9,214 bases of DNA from JAPXLN01 sp033809515 (GTDB taxonomy: Bacteria; Bacillota; Sulfobacillia; Fermentithermobacillales; Fermentithermobacillaceae), in contig JAPXLN010000035.1 in NCBI GenBank assembly GCA_033809515.1, forward strand, positions 1-9,214. Direction: 5' to 3'. The translations under genes and the position numbers were made by a program. Position 1 is the stretch's first letter. Every line of letters begins with the position of its first letter. Shown one piece after another: positions 1 to 4,670 of the stretch. The notes under the pieces were generated by a model that was given only the letters and a program-made list of their open reading frames with translations, searched no databases and was not told the origin of the DNA.

Positions 1-54
1 ATGTACCACCTGCCGCTTATGTCTTCTTCGATGAGTTCTTCGTTCAGGCAACAT
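1..54 (-). CDS. Possible 5' end of a leftward gene leaving the window (very tentative)
   Basis: On the minus strand an ATG at 52-54 opens a frame that stays open to the window edge (18 codons, very arginine-rich: MLPERRTHRRRHKRQVVH). There is no Shine-Dalgarno sequence in front of it. The promoter-like pair just upstream would start transcription at or next to this ATG, which would make it a leaderless message. The same frame is open back to about position 145, so the ATG is not marked by a nearby upstream stop. The fragment is too short to assign a family and it could be chance. Confidence 0.15.
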   Translation of the reverse strand, partial: MLPERRTHRRRHKRQVVH

Positions 55-60
55 AAGCCA

Positions 61-89
61 AGTGTAGCGTACCGGGAAGGATGAGGCAA
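61..89 (-). promoter_or_regulatory. Candidate sigma-A type promoter pointing left
   Basis: Minus strand TTGCCT (84-89) and TACACT (61-66) are separated by exactly 17 bases. Each matches its consensus hexamer at four of six positions. The predicted start point falls at about the ATG of the short frame at 54. This is a motif match only, and such matches arise by chance. Confidence 0.2.
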
Positions 90-651
90 CGGCAGTAAGG
101 GGCGGTGTATGGCTGATGTAGACTTCTGCTCGACAAGGGGTCCTTCGTCACCTGTGTAATTCCTCATCGTGAACCGGAGCAGCTAACCGAAACTTAATCC
201 CGCAACTGGAGCTTACTTCGAAAGACCTTCCGTTGGGGGTGTAAAGTGTTTCAGAAGAGGAACCGCAAGCTCAGCCTGATTCACCAGCAATACTAAGACG
301 ATTAACCACGCCTCAATACCAACCCGGCGTGGGATGTCACCACGGATCTCTCGGAGAAGTGCACTCTAAAGGGAGCAGCACCTTTGTTAAGGTAACCTCC
401 ACATCCTCTGCCATACGCGAGCCCCCGCCTTCTACCGCTACTTAGAGCCCAATCGGAGCCATGAGTTAGCTATTCCGGCGACTAAGCCGGCTACGGCCAG
501 CAAGGACAGAAGCACAAGAAGCACCAGAACCGGTGGGCCTGTAGGAGAAACAATCTTTGGTCCCTAAGAATGTCCGGCAAGGTTGTGGCCCGCTCAAATG
601 GCATCTACTAGGACGCATCAGCTATCTGGTCTATTACTAAGGGAGTCCAGT

Positions 652-682
652 TTAAGGTGGCGGAGGGGATCCGCCACCTTAA
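652..682. terminator. Perfect 13-bp inverted repeat with a 5-base loop, terminator-like
   Basis: TTAAGGTGGCGGA (652-664) and its exact complement (670-682) flank a five-base loop. It lies 20 bases past the stop of the HIRAN gene, so it is well placed to end that leftward transcript, and it could also end a rightward transcript from the gene-less stretch. Neither side has a true T-run, so it is not a canonical Rho-independent terminator. It may act as an mRNA 3'-end stabiliser, a bidirectional terminator or the end hairpin of a mobile element. Confidence 0.5.
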
Positions 683-702
683 GAGTGGCTAAGCCTTAAG
701 AA

Positions 703-1383
703 TCATTGGGCACCTTCAATCTCTGAACCGGAGATCTCATCTCCGTCCCAAATTTTCACCTTTATGTTCAGCCTGTCGTTCACGTCGAACTCCCTACCCA
801 TAAGGGCAGCCACCTTGGCTGAAAGGGCAGCTCCTTTTTTCATCCTGGTCACCAGACGATGAGCAATGCTCTTCCTGATATAACCGAGGTCTGCCCCGTT
901 TGCATCCAGAACCACTATGGCTTTTGAGTCGTGGGGGTTCATGGGCTCCCAGAGCAGGGTCACCGGTTGGCCCGGGGTCAGGTTCTCGAGGGAGTCAAGC
1001 CGGCCCTCAAACCTAAGACCCACCACCCTGGTAATGAACACGGGTGCTTCTTCATAAAACTTCTCGACTCGACCCACCAGGTCCCCAAGGATAGCGCCCC
1101 ATCCTAGCCCGGCCGGTCCCTGATACATGGATTTACCGAAGCTCCCGTGATAGTCCTCTGCCACCATGTTCAGAAACCTGTCAGGGTCTACAGCCTTGCG
1201 CACCAGATCAACTTCTGGCTTCCCCCATGTGTGCACCGAACCAAGTACACCTGCTGCAGCCGAAAGAGCGCCCTTTCGAGCCAGAGCGATGCCGCTCAAG
1301 AGAATGGGCAGCTGAAACTCGCGGTCACCCTGAAAAGCCTCAAGAAGCCCGCTGTTCATAGCCTCTGTAAGCAGTTCTTTCAC
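703..1383 (-). CDS. HIRAN-domain protein
   Basis: A 226-residue protein with a HIRAN domain at about residues 117-212. The domain shows the usual order: a first strand (TRVVGLRFEGR), a turn (LTPGQPVTLLWEPMNPHDSK) with P147, N149, P150 and D152, then AIVVLDANGADLGYI with G167 and Y168. In eukaryotic HLTF/Rad5 enzymes HIRAN binds the 3'-OH end of single-stranded DNA at stalled forks, while stand-alone bacterial HIRAN proteins are poorly understood. Residues 1-115 are mainly helical-looking, with a small Ala/Gly-rich stretch near 30-50, and match nothing I recognise. The frame is open to an upstream GTG at 1452, but the GTG at 1383 is preferred because GGGAGGTGAG sits just in front of it. It has no signal peptide or clear membrane segment. 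It lies downstream of the NurA/HerA pair on the same strand, 145 bases past the intervening fragment, and has a palindrome in its leader, so it may have its own promoter. Domain call is firm; the role is inferred. Confidence 0.85.
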   Translation of the reverse strand: MKELLTEAMNSGLLEAFQGDREFQLPILLSGIALARKGALSAAAGVLGSVHTWGKPEVDLVRKAVDPDRFLNMVAEDYHGSFGKSMYQGPAGLGWGAILGDLVGRVEKFYEEAPVFITRVVGLRFEGRLDSLENLTPGQPVTLLWEPMNPHDSKAIVVLDANGADLGYIRKSIAHRLVTRMKKGAALSAKVAALMGREFDVNDRLNIKVKIWDGDEISGSEIEGAQ

Positions 1384-1387
1384 TGCG

Positions 1388-1397
1388 CTCACCTCCC
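1388..1397 (-). promoter_or_regulatory. Ribosome binding site that sets the HIRAN gene start
   Basis: Minus strand GGGAGGTGAG ends four bases before the GTG at 1381-1383. It is close to the perfect anti-16S complement and decides in favour of this start over the more distal GTG at 1452. Confidence 0.8.
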
Positions 1398-1441
1398 GTC
1401 TGCGATCCTGCCGGCACCCTTCACCATGATCGTACAGGAGG

Positions 1442-1466
1442 TGATCCGGCACAGAGTGTCGGATCA
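1442..1466. promoter_or_regulatory. Near-perfect palindrome in the HIRAN gene leader, operator-like
   Basis: TGATCCGGCAC (1442-1452), a three-base centre and GTGTCGGATCA (1456-1466) form an 11-base inverted repeat with a single mismatch. It lies about 60-80 bases upstream of the HIRAN start. A TTGACT hexamer (minus strand, 1476-1481) sits 17 bases before the palindrome's centre, where a -10 box would fall, although the hexamer there (CACTCT) is poor. A repressor-type operator overlapping a promoter is one reading, and an mRNA leader hairpin is the other. Confidence 0.4.
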
Positions 1467-1528
1467 GAAAGATTTAGTCAAACTTGTGTGGAACGGTCTC
1501 CAACAGCCCTGAATAGGCTCAGACAGCC

Positions 1529-1870
1529 TTACTCCAGGGGCTCATTGTGATCCGCCCAGCGCGCACCCGTAACGCAGTTAATGTAGTATCTGCCGAAATC
1601 GGTGGTCAGCAGCCAGTGCAGGTCGTATTTTTGTCCGGCCGTTTCCCCACCGGTTGCTGCATTGGTAACGTTGCTGTACACCAGTTCCGCGCTGAGCAGC
1701 CAAGCAGGACGCCGGAGGTTCCTCTCAGCCAGCGCCAGCGCTTCGCTCAGCGGCATGGGGCGTATCTTTTCGGGCTGTGGAGCAAAAGCGTGCCAGGAGA
1801 AGCAGACACTGGACAGCCCGCCTGCATGCAGGTAGGCTTTGATGCCCTCGTTTGAATCGCTGATCTTTAG
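1529..1870 (-). pseudogene. Fragment resembling the C-terminal end of a PepSY/YycI/YcdB-like protein
   Basis: This frame reads sensibly for 113 codons after an in-frame TGA (1871-1873), including segments such as SNEGIKAYLHAGG, WHAFAPQPEKIRPMPLSEAL and DLHWLLTTDFGRYYINCVTG. The ending (aromatic pair, then IN-V-TG) is the signature end of PepSY-like repeats, including YcdB/YycI-type proteins of Bacillota. The first ATG in frame is at 1756, in the middle of apparently coding sequence, with no ribosome binding site. Between the end of herA (1942) and the TGA there is no in-frame start and only about 70 bases, too little for the missing N-terminal part. There is a GGGAGGTG motif at about 1905 in that gap, perhaps the original site of the lost gene. 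I read this as a 5'-deleted remnant. A short functional protein beginning at 1756 (75 residues) is the alternative. The family call is by motif only. Confidence 0.5.
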
Positions 1871-1941
1871 TCAAAGACCGTGCTTTTCTGCTGATCGTGG
1901 ACACCTCCCTCTATGCGGCTGTTCGACTGCGAAAATGTCAT

Positions 1942-3924
1942 CTACTCCTTCTGAGGTAGGGCCCTGACGTAATTGGTCCGGCGATCCGGGCGTTGAACCC
2001 AGTGAGACTCCCACGAACCCGGTCCCAATTCTTCATCCAGAACCTCCCGCACAAGGTAGTAGGCTACGTCACCACGGTCTTCCAGGGTCTCCGGAAGCTG
2101 GTCCCTCAGAAGCCCCATCAGGTATCCCCAGGCTAACCCCGGTTCGCCCCTCAGACGCGCCATCTGGTCTCGCCGCTGCCTCACCTTCTGCACCGCCCGG
2201 GTCTTATAGAGTCTCAGCGCATCCACTTCCTCTTCATCCCGTGGGTCTTCCCGGGTCTCTTCTTCACCGGCAACCGTCGAGACTTCCGGCCCGGGGACGT
2301 CTCTGGCCTTGGAAGCCCCCGGGATTCCTTCGGGATACCTGCTCCCTTCAAGATCGCTCTGGGCATCTTTTAACGCTTGTGCGAACCGGTCCTTCAGCCT
2401 GGAAGCATAGGTCTCCACAGCGGGCCCGGACGCTATTAACTCATCAACCTGGTACAAAGATTCAAAGGACAGAGTACTTAGGGGAATTGGATATGCTCGC
2501 TTTCCTGCTGAACTCCAGAATACTCCCTGGCCTGCGATGGGCTCGTTGAGAAGGGAGCTGAGTATGTCATCGCTGAAATGGGCGTTAGCCCGCTTCAAAC
2601 TGGTCAGGTCCGCCGCAGACAGCAGGTGAAAAACGAACCAGTTGTCGCCCTGGCTCAAGATCTCCGTAGGAATACTGCCCGGCTGCTGGGTAATGAATAC
2701 ACCGCCCAATTCGTACTTGCGGCCCTCCTTAACCCAGGCGATAAACGGCTCGGAGCCGATTCTGCTCTCCACCAGCACGCTCTGGGCCTCCTCAACCACT
2801 GCAATAGTGGGGATCATCCTTGCATCCTTGGTGGTGAACTCATCCTGGTTACGGTCAAAAATACGCCTGAGCACAAGCCCGCTGAAAACCAACGCCTGAG
2901 AGCCCCTCATCTGACTCATATCCACAACGCACAGCTTACCTTCACTTAGCGCAGCCATGAGAAGGTCCATGAACTGGCTGGTCCTTGAATGAAACATCCT
3001 TACGATTGCAGTCATGTTGCCTCTGGCAGCCAGAGCTTCAACCTCCTGGCTCTTCTCCAGGCTCAGAATGCTCCCTATCTCCGCAAGGTCTGCATCGTTT
3101 CCGTAGCGGTCTATGAGTTCGACCAGCCTGCCCCATTTCTCCGGGTTCAATCCCCTGAGCTTTCGGACGTTCTGCTGTTCCTGCCTGTCCGGGGACAAAG
3201 CTATGGAGATAACGTCTGCCGCTCGAAAACGTCTGAGGTCCAGTTTGGTCTCTCCGGCTACGAAGGAACCGTAAAAGTCACTTGGTGCCATGCGCGAGGT
3301 GAATACAACAAGTTTGTCCCTTAAATGGGGAACGTCGCACAACCCGGGCCTTCCCGTAACGTCAGACCAGAAGTACTCCCCCTCAGGGTCAAACAACACC
3401 GTTCCTACAGGGACTTGCTTACGCCGTTTGCAGTCTTTCATAGGCGTGGTCCTGTACAATTGACTGAACAGAAGCTTGTTTACGTTGGACTTTCCGAAAC
3501 CTGCTCTGGCAAAAATGAAAGTCCGCCGCGATATGAGCTGATTGAGGTCGAAGTTGACCATGATCCCAGGATGCATGGGCCGGGTCCAGTCTCTTGGCCT
3601 GAACGCACGATTCTGGCCACCCCAGACAAACTCTCCCAGGGCGTAGAAACCCAGAGCCACGCCAGGGTCATTGTGGCCTGCAAGCTCCTGCAGCACATCA
3701 TCAGATGGGAAAGCAACAAGGCTGCCTACATGAGGCAGCCTGCGCTGAGACGGCACAAAGTGAACGGCGCCCTGGAGTTTCCGCACGGCGCCCAGCACCC
3801 GGATATTCACCCGGTAACGAACATATTGTTCCCTCAAATCCTCAGGTATTGGACGAGCTTCTTGCATAGCTCGAATGGCAAACTCGTCTCCCTGGCCTGA
3901 TGAAAGCCGGCCCTCAGCAGACAT
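1942..3924 (-). CDS. herA: HerA-like (DUF87) hexameric ATPase / DNA translocase
   Basis: A 660-residue frame from the first ATG. The P-loop is ARAGFGKSN (139-147); VLFDPEGEYFW (176-186) is the DPEGEY signature of the HerA/DUF87 family; CVVDMSQMRG is at 332-341; Walker B TIAVVEEAQ (373-381) has the tandem glutamates; and ITQQPGSIP (411-419) fits the sensor region. HerA proteins form hexameric rings that move along DNA and drive the NurA nuclease at DNA ends; HerA relatives also power several anti-phage systems. Residues 1-110 look like the rest of a HAS-barrel. The frame stays open 25 codons upstream (to 3999) through sequence that also looks like the barrel (GQFLLIQLATPDEAVLGRI), but that stretch has no ATG, GTG or TTG, and the ATG at 3924 has no ribosome binding site. 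The natural N-terminus therefore seems lost or made in an unusual way. Residues 500-660 form a charged linker (EEETREDPRDEEE) plus a C-terminal domain I do not recognise. It follows, and overlaps out of frame with, a NurA-like frame. Confidence 0.88.
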   Translation of the reverse strand: MSAEGRLSSGQGDEFAIRAMQEARPIPEDLREQYVRYRVNIRVLGAVRKLQGAVHFVPSQRRLPHVGSLVAFPSDDVLQELAGHNDPGVALGFYALGEFVWGGQNRAFRPRDWTRPMHPGIMVNFDLNQLISRRTFIFARAGFGKSNVNKLLFSQLYRTTPMKDCKRRKQVPVGTVLFDPEGEYFWSDVTGRPGLCDVPHLRDKLVVFTSRMAPSDFYGSFVAGETKLDLRRFRAADVISIALSPDRQEQQNVRKLRGLNPEKWGRLVELIDRYGNDADLAEIGSILSLEKSQEVEALAARGNMTAIVRMFHSRTSQFMDLLMAALSEGKLCVVDMSQMRGSQALVFSGLVLRRIFDRNQDEFTTKDARMIPTIAVVEEAQSVLVESRIGSEPFIAWVKEGRKYELGGVFITQQPGSIPTEILSQGDNWFVFHLLSAADLTSLKRANAHFSDDILSSLLNEPIAGQGVFWSSAGKRAYPIPLSTLSFESLYQVDELIASGPAVETYASRLKDRFAQALKDAQSDLEGSRYPEGIPGASKARDVPGPEVSTVAGEEETREDPRDEEEVDALRLYKTRAVQKVRQRRDQMARLRGEPGLAWGYLMGLLRDQLPETLEDRGDVAYYLVREVLDEELGPGSWESHWVQRPDRRTNYVRALPQKE

Positions 3925-4339
3925 AGAGGTAATACGCCCAAGAACCGCTTCGTCGGGGGTAGCCAGCTGAATCAGAAGGAACTGCCCGTGCAGCTGCCAT
4001 CATCTCGCCCAAGGGGGTCACAGGGCGCCCGACACGGTCGAACTGACACCTGGACAGGGCATGTATGCCGGTGGAAGGGGTAAGCACGTCCAGGCAGTGC
4101 TCATTCCGGCTTGAGTCTACCACGCGAACAATCTGGATCATAAACGGGTCAAACTTGACGAAATTGTCACCGCCATCTGCTGAAACAAGGGATATGGCAG
4201 TTGCGCTCCTAGGGTATATCTGGGAGACACTGTTTGCCAGCTTTCGTGCTTCGGCCCTCAGCTCATCGAGAAGCCCCTTGTCGGACTGAACCGCATCCGA
4301 AACTGCAGCTTTCAGTCTCAGGGCTGTTTCAGCATCCAT
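3914..4339 (-). CDS. NurA-like nuclease, N-terminal part only (truncated)
   Basis: A 141-residue frame. Residues 1-42 are helical and charged. They lead into AISLVSADGGDNFVKFDPF (48-66) and IQIVRVVDSSRNEHCLDVLT (68-87), which match the first strands of the NurA fold, including the acidic D-G-G motif (D55) that is part of the metal site, and D75. QFDRVGRPVTPLGEMM (99-114) also fits the family. NurA nucleases usually exceed 300 residues, with further acidic residues and a C-terminal histidine, so most of the active site is missing here. The last 28 codons (from about 4000) overlap the out-of-frame HAS-barrel codons of herA and look like noise (ARAVPSDSAGYPRRSGSW). The ATG at 4339 is chosen over an in-frame GTG at 4351 because GAGGTGG lies eight bases before it. 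The nurA-herA order on one strand is typical of the pair. The family call is by motif, without a search; probably inactive as a nuclease if the truncation is real. Confidence 0.6.
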   Translation of the reverse strand: MDAETALRLKAAVSDAVQSDKGLLDELRAEARKLANSVSQIYPRSATAISLVSADGGDNFVKFDPFMIQIVRVVDSSRNEHCLDVLTPSTGIHALSRCQFDRVGRPVTPLGEMMAAARAVPSDSAGYPRRSGSWAYYLYVC

Positions 4340-4347
4340 AGTGCTAA

Positions 4348-4354
4348 CCACCTC
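4348..4354 (-). promoter_or_regulatory. Ribosome binding site of the NurA-like frame
   Basis: Minus strand GAGGTGG is separated by eight bases from the ATG at 4337-4339. It supports this ATG rather than the in-frame GTG at 4351, which would lie inside the site. Confidence 0.7.
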
Positions 4355-4540
4355 ACAGCATGCACAACAGATCTTTCGACCAACACGAGGAAAGTCCTGT
4401 TAGATTGTCAGAATTGGGCAACTTGCATCCTGTTGGCGTGAGTTCACTGCTAACGCCATGGACAGTGGAAGCCCGAAAAGCTGCCGGATCCTATGGATGA
4501 ATGAATGGTGACCGGCAGAAGGCAGAAATGTCACGGGCAC
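4355..4540. other. Intergenic leader between the surface-protein terminator and the nurA-like frame
   Basis: There is no open frame of note and no convincing promoter hexamer pair on the minus strand, although the nurA-herA promoter should lie here because the terminator at 4543-4585 isolates it from the gene to its right. An inverted repeat CTGCCGG (4481-4487) / CCGGCAG (4512-4518) encloses a 24-base loop containing ATGGATGAATGAATGG. A shorter pair, TGGCGT/ACGCCA, flanks about 4434-4459. Either could be regulatory, but neither is strong. Confidence 0.35.
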
Positions 4541-4542
4541 AC

Positions 4543-4585
4543 AAAAAAAAGAGGCGCCTGGCAGGGGGTCGCCATTCCAGGCGCG
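4543..4585 (-). terminator. Rho-independent terminator of the surface-protein gene
   Basis: On the minus strand, GCGCCTGG and CCAGGCGC (plus 4554-4561 and 4577-4584) form an 8-bp GC-rich stem with a 15-base loop. It is followed within two bases by eight T residues (plus-strand A-run 4543-4550). It lies about 80 bases past the stop codon at 4665, in the right orientation. Confidence 0.85.
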
Positions 4586-4591
4586 CAGAAG

Positions 4592-4624
4592 AAGCGGCGC
4601 CCGGCATATGGCCAGGCGCCGCTT
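4592..4624 (-). terminator. Second GC-rich hairpin in front of the terminator
   Basis: AAGCGGCGCC (4592-4601) pairs with GGCGCCGCTT (4615-4624), a 10-bp perfect stem, with GGC/GCC pairing again inside the loop. It lies between the stop codon and the T-run hairpin and lacks its own T-run. Its nine-base arm at 4612-4620 is exactly complementary to the arm of the neighbouring hairpin at 4553-4561, so the two can refold into one larger stem. It probably assists termination or protects the 3' end. Confidence 0.6.
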
Positions 4625-4629
4625 TCGCG

Positions 4630-4670
4630 AAGTAGGCTTACCTTAGTTACCTTGGTTGCCCTACCTACTT
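4630..4670 (-). repeat. Three imperfect 9-base repeats inside a stem at the stop codon
   Basis: TTACCTTAG (4638-4646), TTACCTTGG (4647-4655) and TTGCCCTAC (4656-4664) are consecutive 9-base units directly after the stop codon. They are bracketed by AAGTAGG (4630-4636) and CCTACTT (4664-4670), whose right arm includes the TAG stop (4665-4667). The repeats may be former coding triplets or just a short slippage tract. Confidence 0.45.

Larger units (their letters stand above)
1..651. other. Gene-less stretch with several stem-loops; possible structured RNA or decayed DNA
   Basis: All three forward frames are broken by stops at about the density expected of non-coding DNA, and neither strand has a long open frame with a start. 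Frame 2 is stop-free from about 248 to 442 but has no start or ribosome binding site. Complementary segments fall in nested order. GATGAGG (80-86) pairs with CCTCATC (162-168), and CCGG (72-75) with CCGG (174-177) outside it. Inside is GAC-AAGG (132-138) with CCTT-c-GTC (142-149). Separate hairpins are CCACGCC/GGCGTGG (306-332), ACCTT/AAGGT with a TGTT loop (380-393), and CCGGC/GCCGG (475-490). I do not recognise a known RNA family, group II intron domain V, rRNA, tmRNA or RNase P core here. It may be a large non-coding RNA, a decayed mobile element, or intergenic DNA with chance stems. Confidence 0.4.

Noticed and set aside
1384..1452. N-terminal extension of the HIRAN protein to the GTG at 1452
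   Set aside because: This start has no ribosome binding site, lies inside the palindrome and adds 23 residues of unlikely composition. The GTG at 1383 has a near-perfect site.
1473..1875. TTTAGTCAAA occurring at 1473-1482 and again at 1866-1875
   Set aside because: A single 10-base match within 400 bases is not far from chance, and the flanks differ.
3480..3719. 79-codon minus-strand open frame inside herA
   Set aside because: It is an alternative frame within the ATPase gene, with no features of its own.
3325..3900. 191-codon plus-strand open frame opposite herA
   Set aside because: It is a shadow of herA, whose frame carries clear ATPase motifs. The plus-strand translation has no recognisable domain and no ribosome binding site context.
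4387..4397. GAGGAAAGTCC, identical to the conserved start of the bacterial RNase P RNA core
   Set aside because: None of the other conserved RNase P elements follow within the expected 350 to 400 bases. The stretch downstream is hairpin DNA and the end of the surface-protein gene on the other strand.
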